Shown here: positions 47,450-56,453 of the stretch, piece after piece
How the letters are laid out: each line of letters begins with the position of its first letter
Numbering within the stretch: position 1 is the first letter of the stretch
NCBI RefSeq assembly: GCF_017948265.1
Contig: NZ_CP072852.1
Location: 3,038,001 to 3,102,000, forward strand
From: Rhodoferax sp. PAMC 29310
Lineage (GTDB): Bacteria > Pseudomonadota > Gammaproteobacteria > Burkholderiales > Burkholderiaceae_C
Reading direction: 5' to 3'
Length of the DNA stretch: 64,000 nt
Made by a program: the position numbers and the translations under genes
Notes under the pieces: model-generated
The model's database searches: none
Seen by the model: only the letters and a program-made list of their open reading frames with translations
Told to the model about the DNA's origin: nothing

Positions 47450-48397
47450 TCAGAGCGAATCAATGACTTTGCGTTTTCCCAGACGGCCCAGCTGCTGAGC
47501 CACCCAGCCATGACCACTGACGAGCACGATGCCAATCATCACAGGCACGGCGCCCACCAGAAAGCTGGGTTCGATGCGCTCGGCCAGCAGCCAGGCACCA
47601 AAAACAATGCCAAAGAGCGGTGTGAGAAAGGTAAACACCCCTAAGCGTGAGGCCAGATACTGGCGCAAAAGCCAGAACCACACCAGAAAACTGGCAAACG
47701 ACACCACCAAAGTATGAAACGCCAGACTGGCCCAGACCGCCGGTGTGAAGTTGACGCTCGCTTGGCCAGTCAGCCAGGCCATCCCTGTCAAGAGCACAAA
47801 GGCGCCAACCAGTTGGTACAACAGGGTCTGCGTGGCGGGGGCTCTGGCCAAAGCGGACGAACGCACGACCACCGTAGTGGCTCCCCATGCTATGGCAGCG
47901 AGTAACCCCAAGAAGTCGCCCCACAACATATTCACGGGAGCCGGGCTTGTACTCTGGGTACGGCCGAAAAAGGCGATTGCAATGCCGGCAAAGGCCAGGA
48001 AGATGCCAACCCATTGCAGTGCGCCCAGGCGCTCGGCGGGCAGACGCCAATGAAGGCCCAGCGCCGCAAAAATGGGCGCGGTATACAGAAACACCACCAT
48101 GTGCGAGGCGCTGGTGTGGCGCAACCCTTCACCCACCAGCATGAATTCCAGGCCAAAGAGCAGGCCGACCACCACGCCGGGACGCCAGGTGCCGTCGGCA
48201 CGGCTCATACGCTCGCCACGGGCCAGCATCAGCAACCCCACCAGCAAGGCTGCCACGCCCGAGCGCAGGGCAATCTGCATCACAGGTGAGATGTCGCCCG
48301 CTGTGGCCTTGAGCACCACTTGCTGCATGCCCCAGATGACGCAAAGCACCAGCATGAGGCCAACCGCCCGCCCGTCGAGCGCCTTGCGCGAGTCCAT
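47450..48397 (-). CDS. EamA-family (DMT superfamily) transporter
   Basis: A 315-residue inner-membrane protein with ten predicted helices in two EamA repeats; repeat 1 begins VGLMLVLCVIWGMQQVVLKA, repeat 2 near residue 160 with GDFLGLLAAIAWGATTVVVR. Such proteins usually export amino acids or metabolites. It is divergent from an AraC-type regulator 102 bases away, a common exporter-regulator pair, so the regulator probably controls it. Confidence 0.9.
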   Translation of the reverse strand: MDSRKALDGRAVGLMLVLCVIWGMQQVVLKATAGDISPVMQIALRSGVAALLVGLLMLARGERMSRADGTWRPGVVVGLLFGLEFMLVGEGLRHTSASHMVVFLYTAPIFAALGLHWRLPAERLGALQWVGIFLAFAGIAIAFFGRTQSTSPAPVNMLWGDFLGLLAAIAWGATTVVVRSSALARAPATQTLLYQLVGAFVLLTGMAWLTGQASVNFTPAVWASLAFHTLVVSFASFLVWFWLLRQYLASRLGVFTFLTPLFGIVFGAWLLAERIEPSFLVGAVPVMIGIVLVSGHGWVAQQLGRLGKRKVIDSL

Positions 48398-48499
48398 GGA
48401 TTTCCTTTGTGCTGATTAGATCGAGTAGGGATTATTAACCTGGCAGCTTTGAGTGATATAGCGAATAATTGACAGGTCATAAGCCCAAGGCGACAAACC

Positions 48500-49330
48500 A
48501 TGCCGATTCTTTCTCCCAAGCTGGAGGTGCCGCTGTCCAGCCCGGATCTGCCCTTTCCCATCATGTTTCGCAGCGCCCATGTGCCGGCGGGCGGGCTGTA
48601 CCCGCAGCACCGGCATGCCTGGGGTGAGTTCGTGTACTCGTTCAGCGGCATCATGGAGGTGAAACTGGCCGACCGCCATTACCTCGCCCCGCCCCAGTAC
48701 GGCGTGTGGCTGCCGCCGGAGGTGACGCACATTGGCTTGAACCGTTTTGAGGCGGTCCACTGCTCGGTCTACATCACGCCCCCCGTCTGCCAGGCCTTGC
48801 CACGCAACCCCTGCGCCCTCACCGTGAGCCCGGTGGTGCGCGCCCTGCTGGACCACCTGCGCCAACAGCCAGCGCCCCAATCCGGCCCTCCGCCACCCAT
48901 CTCCGAACAAGAGGGCCGCCTGCTGCAGGTGCTGGTAGACCTGTTGGCCCAGGCCCCTTGTGCCGGCAGCTACCTGCCCACCTCGGACGACCCGGCCCTG
49001 AGCGCGCTATTGCGCCAGTTGGAGGCCCACCCCGGCGACAACCGCAGCCTGGCCGCGTTGGCCCACACCATTCACACCACCGAACGCACCCTGATGCGCC
49101 GCTGCCAGCGCGACCTGGGCATGTCGCTCAACGAATGGCGCCAACGCCTGCGCGTGATCAAGGCCATGACGCTTCTGGAAGCTGGCCAAACCGTAGAAAC
49201 CATTGCGCTGGATCTGGGCTACGGCGGCGCTTCGGCCTTTATTGCCATGTTCAAACGCCTGATGAGTGCCACGCCAGACGAATACCGTCGGGGCGGTGTC
49301 GGGAAATTTTTGGATAAAAATGGGCAATAG
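48500..49330 (+). CDS. AraC-family transcriptional regulator
   Basis: A 276-residue regulator with an N-terminal cupin-type sensor (PQHRHAWGEFVYSFSGIMEV near residues 34-53) and two C-terminal helix-turn-helix units (RSLAALAHTIHTTERTLMRR and TVETIALDLGYGGASAFIAM, ending FKRLMSATPDEYR). Divergent from the EamA transporter gene. The cytosine deaminase copy 2 begins 68 bases after its stop, so that gene could be transcribed with it. Confidence 0.9.
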   Translation: MPILSPKLEVPLSSPDLPFPIMFRSAHVPAGGLYPQHRHAWGEFVYSFSGIMEVKLADRHYLAPPQYGVWLPPEVTHIGLNRFEAVHCSVYITPPVCQALPRNPCALTVSPVVRALLDHLRQQPAPQSGPPPPISEQEGRLLQVLVDLLAQAPCAGSYLPTSDDPALSALLRQLEAHPGDNRSLAALAHTIHTTERTLMRRCQRDLGMSLNEWRQRLRVIKAMTLLEAGQTVETIALDLGYGGASAFIAMFKRLMSATPDEYRRGGVGKFLDKNGQ

Positions 49331-49344
49331 CCCCCGCTGTATTT

Positions 49345-49378
49345 GCACAAGCCGCTATAAATCAGATAGCTGCGCATT
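49345..49378. repeat. dispersed repeat remnant before cytosine deaminase copy 2
   Basis: GCACAAGCCGCTATAAATCAGATAGCTGCGC matches the GCGCAAGCAGCTATT...AATAGCTGCGC core of the dispersed family. It fills the short AraC-codA gap. Confidence 0.4.
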
Positions 49379-49398
49379 GAACTAAACGGAGTCTCACT

Positions 49399-50694
49399 AT
49401 GCTCGATTTGCTCGTCACCCACGCCACTCTGCCCGATGGTCGCACCGACATGGCGCTCGGAGTTCAGGACGGAAAGTTTGTTGAAGTCAGTGCTGGCTTC
49501 CACGCAGAGGCTCATGAAACTTGGGATGCTCTGGGACAACTGATCAGCCCGCCATTCGTCGATGCCCACTTCCACATGGACGCCACGTTGAGCTACGGCC
49601 TGCCCCGCGTCAACCAGAGCGGCACCTTGCTGGAAGGCATTGCCTTGTGGGGCGAGCTCAAACCACTGCTCACCCAAGACGCGCTGATGGAGCGGGCACT
49701 TACTTATTGCGACTGGGCTGTGGCCAAAGGCTTGCTGGCGATTCGCACCCATGTGGATGTGTGTGACCCGCGCCTGCTGGCGGTGGAAGCGTTGCTGGAG
49801 GTTAAGCGCCAAGTCGCACCCTACCTGGACTTGCAGTTGGTCGCTTTTCCGCAAGACGGCGTGCTGCGCGGCACACACGGGCCACAGCAACACATGGACA
49901 ACCTGAAACGCGCGCTGGACATGGGCGTTGACGTGGTGGGCGGCATTCCGCACTTTGAGCGCACCATGGCGGACGGCGCCCTGAGCGTGAAATTGCTGTG
50001 CGAACTGGCCGCCGAGCGCGGCCTGCGTGTGGACATGCACTGCGATGAGTCCGACGACCCGATGTCGCGCCATGTGGAAACACTGGCTTTTGAGACCCAA
50101 CGCTTGGGCCTGCACGGCCGAGTGACGGGCTCGCATCTGACCAGCATGCACAGCATGGACAATTACTACGTGAGCAAGCTGTTGCCCCTCATGGCAGAGG
50201 CGCAGTTGCACGTGGTGGCCAACCCGCTCATCAACATCACCTTGCAAGGTCGCAACGACACCTACCCCAAGCGCCGGGGCATGACCCGCGTACCCGAGTT
50301 GCTGGCCGCAGGGATCAACGTCGCGTTTGGGCATGACTGTGTAATGGACCCCTGGTACAGCCTAGGCAGCGGCGACATGCTGGAAGTTGCCCTCATGGGC
50401 CTGCATGTGGCCCAAATGACGAGCCAGGCCGCCATGCGTCAGTGTTTTGACGCAGTCACTGTGAACCCTGCCAAGGTGATGGGGCTGGACGGCTACGGCC
50501 TGGCAGTGGGCTGCCATGCAGACTTTGTAATGCTGCAGGCCCGCGACCCGGTGGAAGCGCTGCGCCTGCGCGCCACCCGTCTCAAAGTCGTCCGTCGCGG
50601 CCAACTACTGGCCCAGACACCACCCGCCACCAGTCAACTGAACCTGCCGGGCCGCCCACCCCAGTCGTCGTGGATGACACCGCCCATGGGCTGA
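49399..50694 (+). CDS. cytosine deaminase-like amidohydrolase, copy 2
   Basis: A 431-residue paralogue of the protein at 32514, with the same metal and catalytic segments (FVDAHFHMDATLSYG, MHCDESDDPMSRHVE, FGHDCVMDPWYSLG). Most of the chain is identical, but many substitutions are scattered, so this is an older duplication than that of the hydrolase pair. CGGAG precedes the ATG. It follows the AraC gene and has no transporter of its own adjacent. It may use a related cyclic amidine substrate or be expressed under another control. Confidence 0.85.
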   Translation: MLDLLVTHATLPDGRTDMALGVQDGKFVEVSAGFHAEAHETWDALGQLISPPFVDAHFHMDATLSYGLPRVNQSGTLLEGIALWGELKPLLTQDALMERALTYCDWAVAKGLLAIRTHVDVCDPRLLAVEALLEVKRQVAPYLDLQLVAFPQDGVLRGTHGPQQHMDNLKRALDMGVDVVGGIPHFERTMADGALSVKLLCELAAERGLRVDMHCDESDDPMSRHVETLAFETQRLGLHGRVTGSHLTSMHSMDNYYVSKLLPLMAEAQLHVVANPLINITLQGRNDTYPKRRGMTRVPELLAAGINVAFGHDCVMDPWYSLGSGDMLEVALMGLHVAQMTSQAAMRQCFDAVTVNPAKVMGLDGYGLAVGCHADFVMLQARDPVEALRLRATRLKVVRRGQLLAQTPPATSQLNLPGRPPQSSWMTPPMG

Positions 50695-50824
50695 GACAAA
50701 TCACATACCGGGTCATATTTCACGAAACGTCGGCTAACAGCCCCTATTGGGGGATAGACAGGCCGAATAAGTGGGACTACCCTTGATACCAAGGGTCAAT
50801 ACCGTTGACCAGCAGAAAGCTTCT

Positions 50825-51421
50825 ATGTTCGGTTTCCTCAAAAATCGCGCGCGCACCGCTCCGCCGCAGTCTCACCCGGTGTCGCAAAGGTCGACCCTTG
50901 CTCCGTCGCAGGAGCCAAGCAGTTCGATTTCCAGCAATGACGTTCGGGTCGAACTCGTTCGGGCCGTTCTGAAGGACACCATGCGGGCCCATGGCCTGCC
51001 CTCTGACTGGCTGCGCTGTGAGGTGCACACATTGCCCGGCGCCAAAACCAGCGGCGCTCTGCATATCCGCATCATCATGAACAAGTGGAGCGGGACGCTG
51101 CTGAAATACACCATGGCGATGGAGCACCTGATCCTGACCGGTCTGGACCGGTACGACCCCGCCGTGGACCACTCTGGCTATTCAGTGAGTTGGCAGTTTT
51201 CCAAGGAATGTGCATGCCCCTTCCCGACGATGCCCGCGCCAGAGACTTGGAGCAAGAAGAAAACACCCGCCCCAAAGATTGCGGACACCGTTGACTTCTT
51301 TGACCGTCGCCAGCAGGCTCGCCAATCCGGGTCGGTGAGCGACCGCGGATCCAAGGTACCCCAGTTGGACCCCAACTACGCCTCACCCTCTTACGCGGAC
51401 ACCACCCTGTCCCAGCCCTGA
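50825..51421 (+). CDS. hypothetical protein (198 aa)
   Basis: Not recognised. The ATG at 50825 opens MFGFLKNRARTAPPQSHPVS; a frame is open from 50771. Residues 1-45 are basic and proline/serine-rich, residues 48-125 form a compact region (VELVRAVLKDTMRAHGLPSD, then ALHIRIIMNKWSGTLLKYTM), and the tail is disordered. No signal peptide or membrane segment. The preceding gap has a CCCTTG/CAAGGG inverted repeat at about 50779-50794. Confidence 0.6.
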   Translation: MFGFLKNRARTAPPQSHPVSQRSTLAPSQEPSSSISSNDVRVELVRAVLKDTMRAHGLPSDWLRCEVHTLPGAKTSGALHIRIIMNKWSGTLLKYTMAMEHLILTGLDRYDPAVDHSGYSVSWQFSKECACPFPTMPAPETWSKKKTPAPKIADTVDFFDRRQQARQSGSVSDRGSKVPQLDPNYASPSYADTTLSQP

Positions 51422-51446
51422 TTGCCACTGGTCAAGGGTGTCCAGG

Positions 51447-51842
51447 TTAGGTCAGCGGCCCAGTGGCGGAGGGGGACAAGCCTTTGGCTTGACGGATTCG
51501 AGCCAGCAAACCTACCTGTAGTGCATCAGGTGCTTTCACCATTACCTCGACCTGCATTTGGGCCCTAATCAGACGGTCAAGAGTCTCTATTTGAGGGGTC
51601 AAGGGCCCCAGAAAGCGGGGCTCATCGCCCACCCCCACCAACAGCGTGGGAAAGTTGTCAATGTCCAATGGGTGCAGCAGGTCGGCCTCGTCTTCCACAT
51701 CGATCCAGAGGAACTCGACGCCCGGGAAGCGGGCCTTGACCTCGTCAAAACGACTGCGATAGTCGCGGCAAACACCGCACCACTCGGCGCACAGGCACAC
51801 CACAAGAACAGATTGAGACGCAACGGCCACTGAAGACATCAT
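51447..51842 (-). CDS. thioredoxin-like protein with WCGVC site
   Basis: A 131-residue cytosolic protein with a thioredoxin fold: VLVVCLCAEWCGVCRDYRSR carries the redox pair C-G-V-C (instead of CGPC), and NFPTLLVGVG has the cis-proline. The last 35 residues extend the domain. The CGVC site should be redox-active but with altered potential. It lies 29 bases after fpr on the same strand and probably shares its transcript, linking it to NADPH-dependent redox balance. Confidence 0.82.
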   Translation of the reverse strand: MMSSVAVASQSVLVVCLCAEWCGVCRDYRSRFDEVKARFPGVEFLWIDVEDEADLLHPLDIDNFPTLLVGVGDEPRFLGPLTPQIETLDRLIRAQMQVEVMVKAPDALQVGLLARIRQAKGLSPSATGPLT

Positions 51843-51871
51843 GGCGCGCTGCTCTCACGCACCCATGTTCA

Positions 51872-52648
51872 TCACTGCTCAGCGAAGGCGCGTTCGACGA
51901 CGAAGTCGCCCGGCTTGGTGGTGTTGCCCTCAATGAAACCACGCTTTTCCAGCATGTGCTTGAGGTCACGCAACATCGCCGGGCTGCCGCACAGCATGAC
52001 ACGATCGGTAGCCGGGTCCAGCTTGGACAGGCCCAGGTCGGCTTCAATCTTGCCCGATTCCAGCAAATCGGTCATACGACCCTGGTTGCGGAAGGGCTCA
52101 CGAGTCACCGTGGGGTAGTACAGCAACTGGTCGGTCACCATCTCACCCAGGAACTCATGGTTGGGCAAGTCATGCAAGAGGTAGTCGTGGTAGGCCAGTT
52201 CAGCCACTTCACGCACGCCATGCACCAGCACGACCTTTTCAAAGCGTTCGTAAGTGGCGGGGTCACGCGCCACGCTCAAGAACGGCGCCACGCCGGTACC
52301 GGTACCCAGCAGGTACAGGTTTTTGCCGGGCAGCAGGTAGTCAATCAACAAGGTGCCCGTGGGCTTACGGCCCACCACAATCTTGTCACCGACCTTGATA
52401 TGCTGAAGACGCGATGTCAACGGGCCGTCTTGCACCTTGATGCTCAAAAACTCAAGGTGCTCTTCGTAGTTGGCGCTGACGATGCTGTAGGCACGCAGCA
52501 AGGGCTTTCCGTTTTCCTGGCGCAGACCGATCATGGTGAAGTGCCCGTTGGAGAAACGCAGCGTCGTGTCACGTGTGGTGGTGAAACTGAACAGGCGATC
52601 GGTCCAGTGGTGGACGCTTAAAACGGTTTCTTCAAGAAATGCACTCAT
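51872..52648 (-). CDS. fpr: ferredoxin-NADP+ reductase
   Basis: A 258-residue FAD enzyme exchanging electrons between NADPH and ferredoxin or flavodoxin. Marks are LRAYSIVSANYEEHLEF near residue 51 (FAD-binding RxYS), VGRKPTGTLL, LLGTGTGVAPFLS near 110 (NADP site), VHGVRE and VMLCGSPAML, ending VVERAFAEQ as in subclass II bacterial enzymes. A 17-bp palindrome lies 39 bases before the ATG. Electrons could serve oxidative defence or oxygenases; PreTA uses its own PreT subunit. Confidence 0.94.
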   Translation of the reverse strand: MSAFLEETVLSVHHWTDRLFSFTTTRDTTLRFSNGHFTMIGLRQENGKPLLRAYSIVSANYEEHLEFLSIKVQDGPLTSRLQHIKVGDKIVVGRKPTGTLLIDYLLPGKNLYLLGTGTGVAPFLSVARDPATYERFEKVVLVHGVREVAELAYHDYLLHDLPNHEFLGEMVTDQLLYYPTVTREPFRNQGRMTDLLESGKIEADLGLSKLDPATDRVMLCGSPAMLRDLKHMLEKRGFIEGNTTKPGDFVVERAFAEQ

Positions 52649-52686
52649 GACTGTCTTTGTAAAAATTCAAAAAATCGGAACAACCT

Positions 52687-52703
52687 TCAGGTGTAACACC
52701 TGA
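52687..52703. promoter_or_regulatory. 17-bp palindrome upstream of fpr
   Basis: TCAGGTGTAACACCTGA has perfect 8-bp arms around a central A. It lies between the RutR-like gene end and the fpr start. A regulator site is more likely than a terminator because no U-run follows. Confidence 0.45.
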
Positions 52704-52760
52704 GCACTGACAAACCGGCCACGCGCTTGGTTTGTTTTTTCATATGGATATGCGTTTAAG

Positions 52761-53426
52761 TTAGCTGGACAGGCCACAGCCTCTTAGCATCAACGCCACC
52801 ACATGGTCTGTGGCTCGGGCGTAATGCGCCTCCTGCAAACTCTCCACACCCAACACCGCACTCACCTGCACATCAAAATCAGCGTAGGTTTGCGTCGCCG
52901 CCCAGATGCTGAACAACAGGTGGGTTGCGTCCACATGGGCCATTCGCCCTGAGGCGACCCAGCCGTCAATCACGGCGGCCTTGGCTTTAACCATGTCACG
53001 CAGCTCCGTCATCAGCAGGGTTTTGACCACCGGCGCGCCATGCAACAACTCATTGGCAAATACTTTGGAGGCGTGCGGGCGCTTGGCTGAAAGGTCCATT
53101 TTAGCCCGTATGTATTGCTCAATGGCCTGGGCGGGATCAGCCTTGGGGGTGATGGCGTGCAGCGGTAACAACCAATCTTCAAGGGTGCGGGCCAGCACAG
53201 CACGATACAGGTCTTGCTTGCTGCCGAAGTAGTAATGCAGATTGGCCTTGGGCAGACCGGAGGCCTCGGCAATGGCGGCCATGGTGGCGCCACCAAATCC
53301 GGCGCCGGCGAATACGCGTTCGGCGGCGGTGAGAATCAGGATTTCATTGGCTTGGCGAATCTGGCCCTTGCTGGGCTCATCAGGCGTCACGCCGGAGCGG
53401 GTCAGGGATTTGGGGGGCATGTCCAA
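52761..53426 (-). CDS. rutR: RutR-like TetR-family regulator of pyrimidine catabolism
   Basis: A 221-residue TetR protein. The N-terminal helix-turn-helix spans about residues 28-75 (AAERVFAGAGFGGATMAAIA, then LPKANLHYYFGSKQDLYR), and the C-terminal ligand domain has the RutR-type IWAATQTYADFDVQVSAVLG segment. In E. coli RutR binds uracil and releases DNA. RutR-like boxes before preT and before the transporter ATPase gene fit this. The gene lies 98 bases after the binding-protein gene on the same strand and may be autoregulated through that transcript. The ATG at 53420 is an alternative start. Confidence 0.87.
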   Translation of the reverse strand: MDMPPKSLTRSGVTPDEPSKGQIRQANEILILTAAERVFAGAGFGGATMAAIAEASGLPKANLHYYFGSKQDLYRAVLARTLEDWLLPLHAITPKADPAQAIEQYIRAKMDLSAKRPHASKVFANELLHGAPVVKTLLMTELRDMVKAKAAVIDGWVASGRMAHVDATHLLFSIWAATQTYADFDVQVSAVLGVESLQEAHYARATDHVVALMLRGCGLSS

Positions 53427-53524
53427 AATGATAGTCTTGATTCATGGCCGCAGATCTCCGGCCACCCCACATTGACCCGCCCCTCGACACCCTTGCGGTT
53501 GAAAAGGAGGCGGGTAAGTGCGCC

Positions 53525-54541
53525 TTACTTGGTCGCAGCGTCCCACACCACGTGGGTGTAGGCAGCCTTGCCCGGGTCTTTCTTGATCACGGGTGAACTG
53601 CCAGCTGCCAGCAATACTTTCACAGTTCGCTCATATGCGGCGGGCTCCAGATAGCCCATCTTGGCAGTGCCTGCAGTGGTGATCAACTTGGCCACGTTCT
53701 CCATCTGGCGCTTTTGAACTTTCTCGGTAGCGCTGCCCGACATGTCGTTGGCCACCACAATCTTGGCCGCTTCAGCCGGGTTCTTCACGGCGTCATTCCA
53801 GCCTTTGAAGGTGGCCTTCAAAAACTTGCCCATTCGCGCCACGAAGGCGGGGTCCTTGAGCTTGTCTTCCATCACATACAAGCCATCTTCGAGCGAGGCC
53901 ACGCCTTCTTTTTCATAGAAGAAGGTCACCAGATCGCTTTCCTTGACGCCCGCATCCACCACCTGCCAGTACTCGTTGTAAATCATGGTCGAGATACAAG
54001 CGGCCTGATTTTGCAGCAACGGGTCCACATTGAACCCCTGCTTCATGATCTTGATGTCCTTCTCCGTGTTGTAACCGAGCTTGGCCATCCAGTTCAGGAA
54101 GGGGTATTCGTTGCCACCGTACCAAACACCCAGGGTTTTGCCCTTGAAGTCTTTGGGTGACGTCACACCGCTTGATTTTTTGCAGGTCAGCATCAAGCCG
54201 GACTGATTGAACACCTGGGCAATGTTGACTAGCGGCACACCGGCTTCCCGTGCGGCCAGCGCATCGGGCATCCAGTTCACCACCACATCGGCCTGGTTGC
54301 CGGCAATCACTTGAACGGGCGAGATATCAGGGCCACCGGGTTTGATGATCACATTCAGCCCTGCGTCTTTGTAATAACCCTTGGCCTGCGCCACGTAGTA
54401 GCCCGCGAACTGCGCTTGGGGCAGCCATTTCAATTGCACCGTGACCTTGTCGGCGGCGGTGGCAACGCCACTGGCCGTCACACCGCATACCGCCAGCACC
54501 GCGGCCAGCAGGCTGTTTGTGATCTTCGAAGAACGAATCAT
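53525..54541 (-). CDS. NMT1/THI5-like ABC transporter substrate-binding protein
   Basis: A 338-residue periplasmic binding protein with a signal peptide ending VATAADK. Marks are VQLKWLPQAQFAGYYVAQAK, the hallmark of the pyrimidine-precursor (HMP)-type NMT1 family, IKPGGPDISPVQVIAGNQAD, and GKTLGVWYGGNEYPFL. These proteins bind pyrimidine-like rings. It follows two permeases and an ATPase on the same strand. With the RutR box upstream of the ATPase gene, pyrimidine import is the likely role. Confidence 0.9.
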   Translation of the reverse strand: MIRSSKITNSLLAAVLAVCGVTASGVATAADKVTVQLKWLPQAQFAGYYVAQAKGYYKDAGLNVIIKPGGPDISPVQVIAGNQADVVVNWMPDALAAREAGVPLVNIAQVFNQSGLMLTCKKSSGVTSPKDFKGKTLGVWYGGNEYPFLNWMAKLGYNTEKDIKIMKQGFNVDPLLQNQAACISTMIYNEYWQVVDAGVKESDLVTFFYEKEGVASLEDGLYVMEDKLKDPAFVARMGKFLKATFKGWNDAVKNPAEAAKIVVANDMSGSATEKVQKRQMENVAKLITTAGTAKMGYLEPAAYERTVKVLLAAGSSPVIKKDPGKAAYTHVVWDAATK

Positions 54542-54609
54542 AGAGAGCTCCTAGGGTTGGGGAAAGAAACAGTCAGTTCAGGCGCACTGACCAAACGACA
54601 GAAACAAGG

Positions 54610-55557
54610 TCATGCGTCACGTACCGACGGGTGCCAGAACGCCGCACGACGCTCCAGCTTCACCAGCAAAACATAGGCGAGCGAACCGGTGATGGCCGAC
54701 ACCACAATCGCGCCCCAGACCAGTGACATATTCATCTTGGCCGCCTCCGTGGAAATACGAAAACCAAGCCCGGTGGTGGGTGAGCCAAAAAACTCCGCCA
54801 CGATGGCGCCAATCAGCGCCAGGGTGGCGTTGATTTTGAGCGCGCTGAACATAAAGGGCAAGGCCGAGGGCAGGCGCAGCGCCAGCAAGGTACCGGTGTA
54901 GCTGGCGGCGTAGCTGTACATCAACTCCCGCTCCAGCTTGCCGGAAGCCTTCAAGCCCGCCAGCGTGGACACCAGCATGGGAAAAAAGGTCATCAACACC
55001 ACCACCGCGGCCTTGGACGGCCACTCAAAGCCAAACCACATCACCGCAATGGGCGCGACCGCCACCAAAGGAATGGTGCTGGTGAGCGAGGCCAGCGGCA
55101 ACAAGCCTCGCTGCAGAAAAGGCATGCGGTCAATGGCCACGGCCACGGCAAAACCCAGGCCAGAGCCCAGCGCCCAGCCCACGAGCACTGCCTTGAGCAC
55201 GGTCTGCACAAAGTCGCCCCACAGGAGGTCGCCGTGCTCAAACATGGACAGGGCAATGGTGCTGGGTGGGGGCAAGAGCACCCGGGGCACATCAAAAGCC
55301 ATGACCAGCAGTTGCCAGAAGTAAATAATCCAAAGGCCAAACAAGGCAGCGGTCATCGTGCCGTCCATGCGGGAGCCATCCAGACCAGCAACATAGCGAA
55401 CTGACAGTACCGCCCATACGCCCAAGCCCACGGTGAGCAACCAGAACCCAGCTGAAGGCGGCGCTTGGCCTTTGCCGACGCACAGGGCCATCAAGACCGC
55501 AGCACCAACCAGCCCCGCAAGCGCAAAGCCCGCAGTGAAAGACCTTGACCGCATCAT
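54610..55557 (-). CDS. NMT1-type ABC transporter permease A
   Basis: A 315-residue SsuC/TauC-type permease. The N-terminal 70 residues add extra helices; the core has LPPPSTIALSMFEHGDLLWG, LPLASLTSTIPLVAVAPIAV and the EAA loop YSYAASYTGTLLALRLPSAL that contacts the ATPase. It overlaps permease B by 4 bases (ATGA), so the two are translated together and may form a heterodimer. Confidence 0.9.
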   Translation of the reverse strand: MMRSRSFTAGFALAGLVGAAVLMALCVGKGQAPPSAGFWLLTVGLGVWAVLSVRYVAGLDGSRMDGTMTAALFGLWIIYFWQLLVMAFDVPRVLLPPPSTIALSMFEHGDLLWGDFVQTVLKAVLVGWALGSGLGFAVAVAIDRMPFLQRGLLPLASLTSTIPLVAVAPIAVMWFGFEWPSKAAVVVLMTFFPMLVSTLAGLKASGKLERELMYSYAASYTGTLLALRLPSALPFMFSALKINATLALIGAIVAEFFGSPTTGLGFRISTEAAKMNMSLVWGAIVVSAITGSLAYVLLVKLERRAAFWHPSVRDA

Positions 55558-56453
55558 GCTTGCCTCCGATGGCGCAGAGCCAATCGTTCAACACCCGCGA
55601 CCACGGTGGTTAAAGTCAAACCCAGCAGAGCCGACATCACCAACGCCGACCAGATCTGGATCGTGTTGCCATAGTAGGAGCCGGTCAGCAGTCGCGCTCC
55701 AAGGCCCGCCTGGGCGCCGGTGGGCAATTCGGCCACCATGGCGCCCACCAAACCGGCGGCAATGCCGACACGAAGCGCGGGAAACAAAAAGGGCAAGGCC
55801 GCTGGCAAGCGCAGCAGCCACAAGGCTTGCCAGGGCGACGCCGCGTAGGTGTGCATCATCTCGGTTTCAATTCGCTGTGGAGAGCGCAAGCCCTGCACCA
55901 TGGCCACAGTGACGGGGAAGAAGCACAGGTACATGGCGATCACCGCTTTGGGCGCGACGCCCGAAAAACCCAGGCTCCCCAAGATGACCAACACAATGGG
56001 CGCAATGGCCAGCACAGGTACGGTTTGCGACGCCACAATCCACGGCAAAAGGGCGCGGTCCAGGGTGCGGGAATGCACGATGCACACAGACAACACCAGC
56101 CCCAGTGCGGTGCCCATGACAAAGCCCCACAAGGTGGACTCGGCGGTGACCGCCACATGAAACATGAGATTGCGCGGCGAATTCAGGGGCCAATCCACCA
56201 GACTGGACCAGAAGTCCTGTGCCACCTGATGCGGCGCGGGCAATACCGGCCGGTCCATTGAGAGCGTGGCAGACAGAAGGTCTTGCCAGCCCCAGGCACC
56301 ACCTTCGGGCATGACGCGCTCGATGGCGCCCGGCGCATTCATCGCCCATGCGCCCAAATACCAAGCCACCAAGACAACCGCCATCACCACGACCACGGGA
56401 ATGCCGTGGTGGCGGAACTGGGCCAGTCGTTGTTGCATTGGCGAGTCAGTCAT
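55554..56453 (-). CDS. NMT1-type ABC transporter permease B
   Basis: A 299-residue permease with the same core (PAPHQVAQDFWSSLVDWPLN, LPWIVASQTVPVLAIAPIVL, TYAASPWQALWLLRLPAALP as EAA loop). I chose the ATG at 56453, which overlaps the end of the ATPase gene by 8 bases; a longer frame to 56555 reads through that gene and is a shadow. It likely pairs with permease A. Confidence 0.9.
   Translation of the reverse strand: MTDSPMQQRLAQFRHHGIPVVVVMAVVLVAWYLGAWAMNAPGAIERVMPEGGAWGWQDLLSATLSMDRPVLPAPHQVAQDFWSSLVDWPLNSPRNLMFHVAVTAESTLWGFVMGTALGLVLSVCIVHSRTLDRALLPWIVASQTVPVLAIAPIVLVILGSLGFSGVAPKAVIAMYLCFFPVTVAMVQGLRSPQRIETEMMHTYAASPWQALWLLRLPAALPFLFPALRVGIAAGLVGAMVAELPTGAQAGLGARLLTGSYYGNTIQIWSALVMSALLGLTLTTVVAGVERLALRHRRQA

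Noticed and set aside
49219..50334. 371-residue minus-strand frame over cytosine deaminase copy 2
   Set aside because: Antisense to a conserved amidohydrolase with complete metal motifs.
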